Source of the DNA: AEGEAN-183 sp045563675
GTDB lineage: Bacteria > Pseudomonadota > Gammaproteobacteria > Magnimaribacterales > Magnimaribacteraceae
Direction of reading: 5' to 3'
Assembly (NCBI GenBank): GCA_045563675.1
Contig: JBJLIX010000001.1
Span: 62,001 to 126,000, forward strand
DNA: 64,000 bases
Positions 1 to 9,098 of this stretch are shown piece after piece. Numbering within the stretch: position 1 is the stretch's first letter; the number at the start of each line of letters is the position of its first letter. A program made the position numbers and the translations under genes. The notes below the pieces were generated by a model. That model was not told where the DNA came from. It ran no database searches and saw only the letters and a program-made list of their open reading frames with translations.

Positions 1-1
1 A

Positions 2-1339
2 GTTAATAGATCCTTAATAGACCTAGACCCAGAAAAATTAACAATAGATTCCATATTTCATGATGGTTTTTCTCCAAGTAAGAACCCTGAAATATGGTCA
101 AATGAAATTTTTCAGCTTTTAGAGAAATTTAGCGATAACAGCACTACATATTCAACCTTTTCCTCAGCAAAATTAATAAGAGAAAGGCTCTTAGAGAATG
201 GTTTTAAGCCGATTCTTATAAAGGGTTTTGGAACAAAGAAAAATATGATTAAAGCTAATTTAATTAAGAAAGAGAATAAAAAAGTTGCATATAAAAGAAA
301 AAAGATAGCAGTTATAGGTGCAGGTATATCAGGTTGTAGTTTATCTAAAATACTTAGCGATAGAGGACATAAGATTACCTTATTTGAAAAAAATAAAAAT
401 TTTCTGGAGGACTCTGAGGGGTTCCAAGCTTTCGTCGTTCACCCTCGTCTTTCAGCATTTGAAGGGCAGCTTTCTAGGTTAAATCTGAATTCTTACTTAT
501 ATTCAACTAACTTTTATGACAACTTAGGTTCACCTCACTGGAATAAAACAGGCGTTTTATCATTAAATTATGACGAAATAACTGATAAAAGACATAAGCA
601 GTTAATAGAAGCAAGAAATGATACAAAAATCTTTTCCTATGTTGATAAAGACGAGGCTAGCTTTATAGCGGGAATAAAGATTGATACCAATGGATTATTT
701 TTTAAGGACGCTGGATGGTTAAATCCTGTTGGAATTAAAAAAGACCTTATTAATTCTAGTGATATTAAATTAATAAATGATGAAGTTCTTAAAGTTAAAA
801 AAAATAAAGTGTTTACAGAAAGTGAAGAAAAAGATTTTGACATTGTGTGTATATGTTCTTCTTTTGAAAATAATGGATTAATAAAAATTAATGGAATTAA
901 TAAAAAAAGAGGTCAGGTTAGTTACATCAAGAACGAAGGGGAAATAAAAAAACTCAAAGTTCCTGTTTGCGCTAATGGTTATATTGTTCGAACCTCTATT
1001 TCGACTTCCTTAGTGGGATCTACATATAATGATATTGAAGATAAAGACCCCCTAAAATCAGATGATTTAGAAAATCTAGAAAAAGTTACTTCCATAACAA
1101 AACAAAAATTTAAATTAAAAGGTGCAGGAGTTGGATTTAGAGCAACAACTAGAGATTATTTACCTATTGTTGGAAATCTTAATGGAATCCTTCTTAACAT
1201 AGGTCACGGCTCAAGAGGATCTATCACTGGACCTTTTTGTTCGCAATATATCTCAGATGTAATAGATGAGAGTCCTACAATTTTTGGTAAAAGACTATCT
1301 AAAGCTTTAGACCCAAAAAGGTTTATAGCCCAGGGTTAA
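2..1339 (+). CDS. mnmC: MnmC bifunctional tRNA wobble-uridine modification protein (5' end outside window)
   Basis: MnmC makes the last two steps of 5-methylaminomethyl-(2-thio)uridine at tRNA position 34: an FAD-dependent domain removes the carboxymethyl group and a SAM-dependent domain methylates the amine. The frame is open from base 2, so the first ATG at 245 is internal. The visible 445 residues begin with the end of the methyltransferase domain, including the family motif FHDGFSPSKNPEIWS near residue 20. A Rossmann FAD-binding motif, GAGISG, follows at about visible residues 106-111, and the rest is the oxidoreductase domain. The 3' end overlaps the convergent lipoprotein gene by 17 bases. 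The gene is truncated only by the window edge. The assignment rests on both domains being present in the MnmC order. Confidence 0.93.
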   Translation, partial: VNRSLIDLDPEKLTIDSIFHDGFSPSKNPEIWSNEIFQLLEKFSDNSTTYSTFSSAKLIRERLLENGFKPILIKGFGTKKNMIKANLIKKENKKVAYKRKKIAVIGAGISGCSLSKILSDRGHKITLFEKNKNFLEDSEGFQAFVVHPRLSAFEGQLSRLNLNSYLYSTNFYDNLGSPHWNKTGVLSLNYDEITDKRHKQLIEARNDTKIFSYVDKDEASFIAGIKIDTNGLFFKDAGWLNPVGIKKDLINSSDIKLINDEVLKVKKNKVFTESEEKDFDIVCICSSFENNGLIKINGINKKRGQVSYIKNEGEIKKLKVPVCANGYIVRTSISTSLVGSTYNDIEDKDPLKSDDLENLEKVTSITKQKFKLKGAGVGFRATTRDYLPIVGNLNGILLNIGHGSRGSITGPFCSQYISDVIDESPTIFGKRLSKALDPKRFIAQG

Positions 1340-1850
1340 ATTTAGAAATTGCTTGCCTGACTAGTTTATCTACTTCTTCTTGTGTTTTGGGTGCTTGAGC
1401 CCTAGAAAATCTTGAAAAAGCATACCAAATTACTTCATTTGTTTCAGCATCATGAAATCTTATACTAAGAGAATCTTTGTCTACTCTATAATATTTTTCA
1501 TCTCTATCATCAAAATACCCTCTTCTATACCAAGTGCCTGAGCTATAGCTTCTATCAACTTCTCTTTCAGTTGCTACTGAAAATCTAACTATCATGTCTG
1601 GATTTGAAGACTTAGTAAAACCTCTTGAAATTAATTTTTGTTCTATAGAACGTGAAACTCTCTGTAAAAGGATTGGGTTTACACTTATCTGAGATGGCTC
1701 ATCTTCCATTTCCAGTGACTCTAAAGAAAAGCTTTTATAAGAAGAAAGACTATAGGTTCTATCTGTATCCGTATCAATCTTAGGCTGAATAGCGCAACCA
1801 TAAATAAATATAAATACTAGAGTAGGAAGCAATAATTTTTTCATAAACAA
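1323..1850 (-). CDS. DUF4136-family outer-membrane lipoprotein
   Basis: This is a 175-residue predicted lipoprotein. It starts with a basic, hydrophobic signal segment ending in IYGC, with the likely lipidated cysteine at residue 19. The C-terminal part has the DUF4136 layout: an R/S-rich middle with SSGTWYRRGYF, then an FHDAETNEVIW segment and a final helix that usually ends this family. Its molecular function is unknown; relatives are small periplasm-facing lipoproteins. It is the last gene of the leftward smc-zipA-ligA cluster, 23 bases after the transglycosylase gene. A start at the third codon (a second Met) is equally possible. Confidence 0.75.
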   Translation of the reverse strand: MFMKKLLLPTLVFIFIYGCAIQPKIDTDTDRTYSLSSYKSFSLESLEMEDEPSQISVNPILLQRVSRSIEQKLISRGFTKSSNPDMIVRFSVATEREVDRSYSSGTWYRRGYFDDRDEKYYRVDKDSLSIRFHDAETNEVIWYAFSRFSRAQAPKTQEEVDKLVRQAISKFNPGL

Positions 1851-1873
1851 TATTTTATAGAATTAGAAAATAT

Positions 1874-2476
1874 TTAAAAGAAAAGGAAAAACTTTCTTCC
1901 AAGTTTCTTTTTGCACTGTTGATATTGAAGATTGTATTTTTCAGATTGCCTTTGAACTTTGTCGGCAACACCTAAAAGCCAAGGCTTAGACCTATAACTT
2001 CCTCTTTTATACCCCGCTCTCCCTTCATGATAAGCAAGGTATAAAGCTCTAGCATTATTCTTATCTAGTTTAAGTAATTTTAAACTCTTTGAGTTATACC
2101 AACCCGTAAAGTCAACCGCATCATCAAAATCACTCCTAGATTTAAGGAACCTTCCCTGGTCTTTGAGATACATCTCCCAAGTGCCATCTATAGCTTGCGC
2201 ATATCCAACTGCCGAACTTTTTCTTTTCCAAGGAATAAAGCCTAGTAATGTTGTTCTTTCTGGCCTTGCTTCCGAATTAAAACTAGATTCTTGTTTAATG
2301 ATCGCCATAGTAACGGGTATAGGTATTCCCCATTTCTTTTCTGTCTTTTTTGCTGCCTTATACCAAGACCTTTTTTCTTTAAAAATCTTACAAACATCAT
2401 CAACAGAAGCAGGAGGACTTGAAGCGCATGAACTAATCAGAATAATAGATAAGAGAAAACTTAATTTAGTCTTCAT
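1874..2476 (-). CDS. Lytic transglycosylase (SLT-domain) lipoprotein
   Basis: This 200-residue protein has a lipoprotein signal (LISSC, Cys17) followed by a soluble lytic transglycosylase fold. The catalytic glutamate is Glu63 in KQESSF, after the short GIPIPVTMAII helix. The SAVGYAQAIDGTWEMY segment and a later YNSKS/YHEG region match the goose-lysozyme-like core. Such enzymes cleave peptidoglycan glycan strands to 1,6-anhydro ends from the periplasmic face of the outer membrane. The gene lies 5 bases after ligA in the same orientation. The protein is compact and lacks extra binding domains; the exact Mlt subclass is not clear from sequence. Confidence 0.82.
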   Translation of the reverse strand: MKTKLSFLLSIILISSCASSPPASVDDVCKIFKEKRSWYKAAKKTEKKWGIPIPVTMAIIKQESSFNSEARPERTTLLGFIPWKRKSSAVGYAQAIDGTWEMYLKDQGRFLKSRSDFDDAVDFTGWYNSKSLKLLKLDKNNARALYLAYHEGRAGYKRGSYRSKPWLLGVADKVQRQSEKYNLQYQQCKKKLGRKFFLFF

Positions 2477-2481
2477 TTTAT

Positions 2482-4509
2482 TTAACTTAATAATTTAATT
2501 ACATCTTCTTCAGACAATATCTCTATTTTTAAGTCTTCAGCTTTCTTTCTCTTAGATCCAGGTTTCTCCCCGCAAATCAATAAATCAGTTTTTTTAGAAA
2601 TACTCGAAGAAACCTTTGCTCCCTTTTTAATCAGCTCTTCCTTTAGCTGACTTCTAGACAAGCTGTTTAGAGATCCAGTGATAACGATAGTTTTATTAGA
2701 AACTCTTGTGTCTTCTTTTAACTTATTAGAAGAGATCTGCACACCTTTTAAAATTAAGTTTTGTACCAGTTGAATAGAGTTGGAGTTTGAAAAGTACTCA
2801 TAAATGAATTTTGCTGCTACTGGTCCAATGTCATTTATCTCCATTAATTCATCTTGGGTTGCTCTTACCAGAGAATCAATATCTTGGTAATAAAGGGAGA
2901 GATTAAGAGCTGTAGTCTCACCTACCTCCCTTATACCAAGGGCATAAATAAATCTTTGAAAATTTGTTTTTTTACTTAAATCAATAGACTTTATAAGGTT
3001 ATCAGCTGATTTTTCTCCAAACCCTTCTAAACTTATTAGATCTTCTTTTTTAAGCGAAAATAAATCAGAAACGTCCTTTATTAACCTTCTATTTATGAAT
3101 AATCTAATGATTTTATCTCCTAAACCATCAATATTAAGAGCATTTCTAGAAACGAAATGTTTTATCATCTCTATAAGCTGACTAGGACATTCTTGAGAAT
3201 TTATACATCTTAAAGCTGAAACTCCTTCATCTCTTTCGAGATCAGAACCGCATGAAGGACATTTTTGGGGAACTTTTATTTTGGATCTTCTCTTTTTATC
3301 AGGATTAGTTATAACCTTTGTGATTTGAGGTATTACATCTCCTGCTCTTTTAACAATAACTTGATCTCCTTGTCGCACATCCAACCTTTCTATCTCATCA
3401 AAGTTATGTAAGCTGGCATTAGAAATGGTAACCCCCCCAACCTTCACTGGCCTTAAATCGGCTACAGGAGTAATACTGCCTAAACGACCTACTTGAAAAG
3501 ACACAGACTCAACTAAAGTAGAGGCAGTCTCCGCAGGGAACTTTCTAGCTATTGCCCATCTAGGGGCTCTAGAAACTTTGCCTAACTTATTTTGTAGTCC
3601 AAACTCATTTACTTTATATACAACACCATCAATCTCATAATCAAGATTTTCTCTTTTGTGCTCTATAAATGAAAAATACTTATTACACTCATTTAAGCCT
3701 TTAGAAATTTTAGTATCTAAATTAACTGGGAATCCCCAAGAATTAAGCAATTGGAGCATCTCATATTGATTTCTAACAAAACCATCTTCTTTAGCATCTG
3801 AAGAACCATACCCATGAATATAAAGCTTTAAAGGTCTAGAAGCAGTTATTTCAGGATTTAACTGTCTTAAACTTCCTGCTGCTGCATTTCGAGGATTTGC
3901 AAATTCTTTTAAACCCTGTTTTCTTAAATTGTTATTGAGGGCCTTAAAGTCTTTAATTTCTATAAAAACTTCACCTCTTACCTCAAGATTATTAGGCAAT
4001 CTATCTTGTTTTGTTCTCTTTAACAGCTTTAAAGGCAGTGAAGGGAGAGTTTTAATATTATGTGTAATATCCTCCCCTATAGATCCATCACCACGAGTAG
4101 CTGCTTTTCTTAGCTCCCCTTTTTCATAAAATAGATTCACCGCCACACCGTCTAATTTTGGCTCGCAACAATATTCTAGATCTCCATCTTGTAACAACCT
4201 TTCTTTAACTCTCCTATCAAAATCTTCTACGTCTTCTGAATTGAAAGCATTGTCTAAAGAAAGCATAGGTGTTGTATGGGATATTTTATTAAAACCAGGA
4301 GCTGGTTGTGAACCTACTCTCTGAGTTGGCGAGGAACTAAGTATGAGATTAGGAAATTTTTTTTCTAAAGAGATTAATTCTTGAAAAAGGGCATCATAAT
4401 CAGAATCTTCTATGCTTGGATCATCTAGAACATGGTATAGATATGAATGCTCTCTTATTTCTTCAGAAAGTTGAGCTACTCTAAGCTTATCTGCAGCTTC
4501 TGGCTTCAT
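2482..4509 (-). CDS. ligA: NAD-dependent DNA ligase LigA
   Basis: LigA seals nicks in duplex DNA during replication and repair, using NAD+ as adenylate donor. The 675-residue length is normal for the family. The adenylated lysine is Lys118 in the KLDG motif, preceded by an N-terminal Ia domain. The OB fold (VSFQVGRLGSITPVA) follows, then a four-cysteine zinc finger starting CPSCGSDLERDEG, helix-hairpin-helix repeats (INDIGPVAAKFIYEY) and a C-terminal BRCT domain starting near residue 600. It follows zipA by 12 bases in the conserved smc-zipA-ligA order of gammaproteobacteria and is probably co-transcribed with them. Confidence 0.98.
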   Translation of the reverse strand: MKPEAADKLRVAQLSEEIREHSYLYHVLDDPSIEDSDYDALFQELISLEKKFPNLILSSSPTQRVGSQPAPGFNKISHTTPMLSLDNAFNSEDVEDFDRRVKERLLQDGDLEYCCEPKLDGVAVNLFYEKGELRKAATRGDGSIGEDITHNIKTLPSLPLKLLKRTKQDRLPNNLEVRGEVFIEIKDFKALNNNLRKQGLKEFANPRNAAAGSLRQLNPEITASRPLKLYIHGYGSSDAKEDGFVRNQYEMLQLLNSWGFPVNLDTKISKGLNECNKYFSFIEHKRENLDYEIDGVVYKVNEFGLQNKLGKVSRAPRWAIARKFPAETASTLVESVSFQVGRLGSITPVADLRPVKVGGVTISNASLHNFDEIERLDVRQGDQVIVKRAGDVIPQITKVITNPDKKRRSKIKVPQKCPSCGSDLERDEGVSALRCINSQECPSQLIEMIKHFVSRNALNIDGLGDKIIRLFINRRLIKDVSDLFSLKKEDLISLEGFGEKSADNLIKSIDLSKKTNFQRFIYALGIREVGETTALNLSLYYQDIDSLVRATQDELMEINDIGPVAAKFIYEYFSNSNSIQLVQNLILKGVQISSNKLKEDTRVSNKTIVITGSLNSLSRSQLKEELIKKGAKVSSSISKKTDLLICGEKPGSKRKKAEDLKIEILSEEDVIKLLS

Positions 4510-4521
4510 AATTAGGAAAGA

Positions 4522-5181
4522 TTAACCCACTCTTGATAAATTCAGACGATGAAACTCTAGCGCTTTATTTCTCATATGGTCTAGCATCTGCTTTGTTAGA
4601 AGATTTCTATTCTCATCCAGTAACTTACAAGGAAATTCTTGGGAAAGAGAATCAACTACAGAAAACATAAAATCAAAAGATTCAACAACATTAGTGACCT
4701 TTTTTGGATCAAGAACTAAAGCGATATCTGATGTGGAGATATCGCCAAGAAACGTTCCTGGTTTTTTTGCATTGATTAGGTTGAAAATATCTTCTTTATT
4801 TTGATCTTTAAATACGAAGAAGCCTTGTTCTTCAAAAGTATAAGAAAGTTTAGAAAGTTTTCCTGACAAGGAAGTAAAAGAAAAACATTCTAAGTCTGTG
4901 GAGGTTAAGTTAAGGATAATTAAATCATGGCTCTCTGAATCTATAAAATCTTCTGAATCATCTAAAGATTCACTTGAAAGTTCTTCGCTATTATTTGGTT
5001 CATAAAGATCATTGCTTATTAGATCATTATTCAGATCTTCAAACTCTTCATTAGGATAAGAAGAAAGGTCTACCATAATACTATTCCTTCTACTTCTTAT
5101 CGCTCTCCTTAATCCATCCAAAAAAACAATTGCCAATAATATCCCTATAATTAAGGTTAAAATTTCTGATAGATTAAACAT
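4522..5181 (-). CDS. zipA: Cell division protein ZipA
   Basis: ZipA tethers FtsZ to the inner membrane at the division site. The 219-residue protein has an N-terminal membrane anchor (residues 5-24) followed by basic residues (RRAIRSRRN), an acidic Ser/Asp/Glu-rich linker (about 40-85), and a C-terminal domain of about 130 residues with the alternating strands and helices of the ZipA FtsZ-binding domain. It is shorter than the E. coli protein because the linker is brief and has no Pro/Gln-rich region. Sequence conservation is modest, so the call leans on topology plus its position between smc and ligA, as in Pseudomonas. Confidence 0.83.
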   Translation of the reverse strand: MFNLSEILTLIIGILLAIVFLDGLRRAIRSRRNSIMVDLSSYPNEEFEDLNNDLISNDLYEPNNSEELSSESLDDSEDFIDSESHDLIILNLTSTDLECFSFTSLSGKLSKLSYTFEEQGFFVFKDQNKEDIFNLINAKKPGTFLGDISTSDIALVLDPKKVTNVVESFDFMFSVVDSLSQEFPCKLLDENRNLLTKQMLDHMRNKALEFHRLNLSRVG

Positions 5182-5187
5182 ATAAAA

Positions 5188-7671
5188 TTAGGCACTTGCA
5201 GACAGCTTAACTGCTTCATCAACATCAACGGCAACCATTCTTGAAACTCCAGGTTCTTGCATGGTAACACCCATTAAATGCTTACTTTTTTCCATTGAAA
5301 TTTTGTTGTGCGTAATATAAATAAATTGAACCTTTGCTGACATTTCTTCTACAAGATTTATAAATCTTAATGTATTTAGATCATCTAAGGGAGCATCTAC
5401 TTCATCCAGCATACAAAAAGGAGCGGGGTTCAATTCAAAAAATGCAAAGACAAGAGCAATTGCAGTTAAAGCTTTTTCACCACCTGATAGTTGAGAAACA
5501 GATGCATTTCTCTTTCCTGGAGGCTTGGCTAAAATCCCTACTCCGGAAGTTAATAGATCTTCCTCTAATAAGATAAGTTCGGCATGCCCTCCACCAAACA
5601 ACTTAGGGAAAGATTTCCCAAGACTTCTATTTAATTCATCAAAGGTGTCTTTAAAAGTTGTTCTGGTCTCTTTGTCAATTTTATTTATAGCGTTCTGTAA
5701 TGTATCTAAAGCACTAACCAATTCCTCATGTTGCTTATCTAAATGTGTTTTTCTTTCTTCTTCTAAAGCAAACTCTTCCATGGCTGCTAAATTTATAGCC
5801 CCCAATCGTGATATTTTTCTCTCAACCTTTTCAAGGTCTTCTTGGTAATTAGTTATAGATTTTTCTTCGCTTAACTCTGAAAGCAGTTCTTTCAAATTCA
5901 AACTATTCTCTTTAATTAATTTTTCTATATTTTCAGCTTCAATCTTTGATGCTTGGAGCTCTAACCTGAAAGATTCTAGAGCTTCTCTGGAGTTAATAGC
6001 TTTTTGTTCTTTGTCTAACCTCTCCTTCTCTATAGACCTTATTTTGTGTGAAGCAGTTTCAATAGATGTCCTGATTAAGGCCATTTCTTCCTCAACAGAT
6101 AATCGAGAATTTAATAACTTATTTAACGAATCTTGCATTGACTCAAGTGGTTCTTTATCTTCATTGGCCTTATTCTCAAGAGAACTCAGGTCAGCTTCTA
6201 AATTTTTAATGTCACTCTGTACATGGTTAATTTGCGAGATATTAGTAGCAAGTTTAGCTTGTAAATCTGCATATTCACCAGTTTTGTCTAAGAGCTGTAA
6301 TTTTTCTTCTTTTTCTTCCGCATTTGAACCTTCTAAGAATTTCTTTGTTTTAGCTAATAGTTGATAGGGTTCTTTTACAAGAAGGTTTAAAGTGGTCTCT
6401 ATTTCACTTAAACCTGTATCAGTCAAAACTGAATCTTTTGAAATGTTTCCAGAAGAAATTAAGGATATTAATTTAGATTGGGCTTCTTTTATCCTCAATA
6501 AAATATTTTCTATTTTGCTGGCATATTTATACCAATCCCCTTCTATATCTCCTAGCTTCAAGTCTTTATCATCTTTAGAAAGCTGAGCTTCTCTTAATTT
6601 CTCTAATTGTGGCTCTATTAAAGCTATAGAGCTTTTTAAATCCTCTAAACTATCTTTAAATTTTCTAAGCTCTTTCTTTTTACTTTCTAGAAGCCCATTT
6701 GTTGTTTGAATATTAGAAGAAACTTCAGTAATAGTTTCTTTTTTAAGTTTAATTTCTTGCTCAGACCTAGAAATTTCAGCTCCCAGCTTGTAATACTCTT
6801 GTTGAGCTTTATCCATGCTTGATTGAAGTTCCATTTGTTTGCTTCTTGATCTCTCTATCTCTGAGTCAGAAGAAGTTTTTAGTGAATTAATTTCTTCTAG
6901 TTTTATCTCTTCTAGCTTCACCTTCTCTTCATGCCTAGAAACCTCGTTTGCTTTATCTTGCCATTGTGAAGACCACAGTATTCCCTTTCTAAAATTCTCT
7001 TCTTTTCTTAGATCTCCATACCTTTCAGCTGCTCTAGCTTGTTGTTTTAGTTTAAAAAGTATCCTTCCTATCTCTTCTCTCAAATCTTGTAACCTATTTA
7101 AATTTTCTTTAGTTCTCTTTATTCTTGATTCTGTTTCTTTGCGTCTCTCTAAATATCTAGATATCCCAGCTACCTCTTCTATATAAGATCTCATTTCTTC
7201 AGGTTTAGCACTAACTAACTTTGAGATCATATCTTGTTCAATAATGGCGTAACTTCTAGGCCCTAAGCCTGTTCCTAAAACTAAATCTGTTATATCTCTT
7301 TTTCTGCAACTAGTTCCATTTAAATAATAATTTGATTGGCCATCAAGGTCTAAAACTCTTCTTACAGATATCTCGTTATAATCAGAGAATTCGCCACCTA
7401 TCCTGCCTTCTTTGTTATCAAAGAAGAGTTCTACTGAAGCTCTAGAAACGGCTTTTCTTGAGGAGGTTCCATTGAACACTACGTCAGACATAGACTGGCT
7501 TCTTAGGTTTTTTGCTGAGCTTTCACCTAAAACCCATCTAACTGCATCGATCACATTTGATTTACCACATCCATTTGGGCCAACAATAGCTGTTAAGTCA
7601 TTGGGAAAAGTAATAGAAGTGGGATCCACAAAGGATTTAAAGCCAGCTAATTTTACTGATTTAAGTTTCAT
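5188..7671 (-). CDS. smc: Chromosome partition protein SMC, short form without a recognisable hinge
   Basis: SMC ATPases organise and segregate the chromosome. Both head halves are canonical: Walker A GPNGCGKS at 31-38, the ABC signature LSGGEKA at 728-734 and Walker B MLDEVDAP at about 754-761. The arms are charged coiled coil, roughly residues 172-370 and 460-640. At 827 residues the protein is far below the usual 1,100-1,200. The segment between the arms (about 370-460) is helical and lacks the glycine-rich hinge pattern; it also has no CxxC zinc hook. The reading frame is continuous, so this is not a frameshift. Synteny with zipA and ligA supports SMC rather than RecN or SbcC. scpA and scpB are not in the window. 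Confidence 0.93.
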   Translation of the reverse strand: MKLKSVKLAGFKSFVDPTSITFPNDLTAIVGPNGCGKSNVIDAVRWVLGESSAKNLRSQSMSDVVFNGTSSRKAVSRASVELFFDNKEGRIGGEFSDYNEISVRRVLDLDGQSNYYLNGTSCRKRDITDLVLGTGLGPRSYAIIEQDMISKLVSAKPEEMRSYIEEVAGISRYLERRKETESRIKRTKENLNRLQDLREEIGRILFKLKQQARAAERYGDLRKEENFRKGILWSSQWQDKANEVSRHEEKVKLEEIKLEEINSLKTSSDSEIERSRSKQMELQSSMDKAQQEYYKLGAEISRSEQEIKLKKETITEVSSNIQTTNGLLESKKKELRKFKDSLEDLKSSIALIEPQLEKLREAQLSKDDKDLKLGDIEGDWYKYASKIENILLRIKEAQSKLISLISSGNISKDSVLTDTGLSEIETTLNLLVKEPYQLLAKTKKFLEGSNAEEKEEKLQLLDKTGEYADLQAKLATNISQINHVQSDIKNLEADLSSLENKANEDKEPLESMQDSLNKLLNSRLSVEEEMALIRTSIETASHKIRSIEKERLDKEQKAINSREALESFRLELQASKIEAENIEKLIKENSLNLKELLSELSEEKSITNYQEDLEKVERKISRLGAINLAAMEEFALEEERKTHLDKQHEELVSALDTLQNAINKIDKETRTTFKDTFDELNRSLGKSFPKLFGGGHAELILLEEDLLTSGVGILAKPPGKRNASVSQLSGGEKALTAIALVFAFFELNPAPFCMLDEVDAPLDDLNTLRFINLVEEMSAKVQFIYITHNKISMEKSKHLMGVTMQEPGVSRMVAVDVDEAVKLSASA

Positions 7672-7782
7672 TTAGATTAATTTAGAGGGGAAGAGACCCT
7701 TCGCCCTATTGTTAGACGACAACGAAAGATAGAAGAATCTTTCCATTTGTGGAGCTAGTCTAGTCTATTTAAACGTTTGAAA
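7672..7782 (-). other. Intergenic region between ccmI and smc with small hairpins
   Basis: No coding sequence is visible in these 111 bases. On the transcribed strand a 7-bp stem with a 6-base loop (GAAAGAT/ATCTTTC, positions 7724-7743) is followed by weaker hairpins around 7688-7716. No T-tract follows, so this is not a standard intrinsic terminator. It probably contains the 5' leader of smc, but no promoter can be named with confidence. Confidence 0.4.
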
Positions 7783-8619
7783 CTACTGATTTTTTAATCT
7801 ATCTATGCCCACCTGTAAGACTGCTTTTTCCTCTTCAGTTTTTAAATATCCTTTAGCCTCTTCCCAAGAAGATCTAGCTAACTCTAGATTTCCATTTCTA
7901 AAATATTTAACACCTTCTAAAGTAAGCACTAAGGGGTCTTTGGGGGCTTCTATTAAAGCTAAATTTAAAGCCTTGATTGTTTCTTCTGAAAACTGTTCTT
8001 TTTCTTTAAAGAATACAGATTGAGCATACTCTCCATATACATTTGAAGGAATTTCGTTTTTATATTCAATAACTAACTCTGTCAATAAAACCACAGAAAA
8101 ATCAAACTCTTTAATATCTCTAAATTTTCTAGATAAAAAATAGATTTCTGAGGCAGATAAAAGCTTTTTGTCTAATAAATTTTTAACTTCAATAAAAAAT
8201 TCTTTCCTTTTTAAAGCCCTATGATTGATATCACCATCTAAAAAAGCATAAAGTTCTTTATGAATTTCAAATTTATCTATCGAACCTAAGCCAATAGGTT
8301 GAAAGTAAATCATAGACATTGAAATGATCATAAATATAGATAATAAGAACGAACCTGAAAGATTCTTATTATCAGAAAGAGAATTTAACACTCTTCCTTT
8401 AGGCACATCTTGCAACAAAGACTGTTCTCTTTCTCTTACCAAAAGATCAAGTAGTTCTTTGCTTAATGAACCATCTGCCTTTAAATGATTTTTTTCTTTT
8501 TTAAAAAGATTTATGTTCTCCTGCCTTCTATCAAATTCTAAATTTCCTTGGACAAACCGAGAAATAAATATATAAAAAATTATAGTTATGCAGGATATCG
8601 TTAGTAAAATATATATCAT
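7783..8619 (-). CDS. ccmI: Cytochrome c maturation protein CcmI (TPR apocytochrome chaperone)
   Basis: CcmI presents unfolded apocytochrome c to the CcmF/H haem ligation complex. The 278-residue protein has an N-terminal membrane helix (residues 1-22), a cytoplasmic leucine-zipper-like loop (LSKELLDLLVREREQSLLQDV), a second membrane helix near residue 95 and a periplasmic helical-repeat region. That region carries TPR-like pairs (LSASEIYFLSRKFRDIKEFDFSVVLLTELV and a later SSWEEAK). It is the last gene of the ccm operon; its start codon abuts the ccmH stop. Sequence similarity is weak outside the first 100 residues, as is usual for CcmI. Confidence 0.85.
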   Translation of the reverse strand: MIYILLTISCITIIFYIFISRFVQGNLEFDRRQENINLFKKEKNHLKADGSLSKELLDLLVREREQSLLQDVPKGRVLNSLSDNKNLSGSFLLSIFMIISMSMIYFQPIGLGSIDKFEIHKELYAFLDGDINHRALKRKEFFIEVKNLLDKKLLSASEIYFLSRKFRDIKEFDFSVVLLTELVIEYKNEIPSNVYGEYAQSVFFKEKEQFSEETIKALNLALIEAPKDPLVLTLEGVKYFRNGNLELARSSWEEAKGYLKTEEEKAVLQVGIDRLKNQ

Positions 8620-9098
8620 CAGTTCTCTTCTTCTAAAATACCTTTAAGCCTTGTTCTTTCTACTGCTTTTATTACGTTTTCAGCTTCTAAGTCAGATTCC
8701 TCATCCCTTTTTTTAATATTCCATATAATTGCCATAAATAGAATTCCTAAAAGAAGAAAAAAAGGCGACAACCAAAGAATCAAAGTATTTCTTCTAAATG
8801 GAGGTTTATAAGAAATATAGTCTCCGTATCTTTGCCTTAAAAAATTATCTATTTCTTTATCATTTTTACCTTCCTCTATCAGTCTTTTTATTTGGCCTTT
8901 CAAATCTTTTGCAATTGGAGCGTCTGAACCAGAAAGGCTGGAGCTCTGACATTTAGGGCACCTATATATTAGCAATAAAGAATTGAATCTATTTTGATCC
9001 TCCATAGATTCTAATGAGCGAACGTCTGCAATCTCTTCAGATTCCAGAAAGTGAGATAATGCAAAAAGCACTAGAAATATAAAGGAGCCTCTAGTCAT
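8619..9098 (-). CDS. ccmH: Cytochrome c maturation thiol-disulfide protein CcmH
   Basis: CcmH keeps the CxxCH cysteines of apocytochromes reduced for haem attachment. The 159-residue protein has a signal peptide (about 1-20), the redox motif RCPKCQS with Cys47 and Cys50, the characteristic three-helix domain ending YGDYISYKPPF, and one C-terminal membrane helix (LILWLSPFFLLLGILFMAII). It overlaps ccmG by 8 bases and ccmI by one, which indicates translational coupling. Here CcmH is the short form and CcmI is a separate gene, as in Pseudomonas rather than the fused E. coli arrangement. Confidence 0.95.
   Translation of the reverse strand: MTRGSFIFLVLFALSHFLESEEIADVRSLESMEDQNRFNSLLLIYRCPKCQSSSLSGSDAPIAKDLKGQIKRLIEEGKNDKEIDNFLRQRYGDYISYKPPFRRNTLILWLSPFFLLLGILFMAIIWNIKKRDEESDLEAENVIKAVERTRLKGILEEEN

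Noticed and set aside
6011..6364. Antisense frame of 117 codons inside smc
   Set aside because: A shadow of the charged coiled-coil coding strand; no start context or family signature.
5188..7671. Frameshift or internal deletion artefact as the cause of the short SMC
   Set aside because: The frame is unbroken and both arms have similar length around the middle segment; no hinge remnants appear in other frames. An in-frame deletion cannot be fully excluded without relatives.
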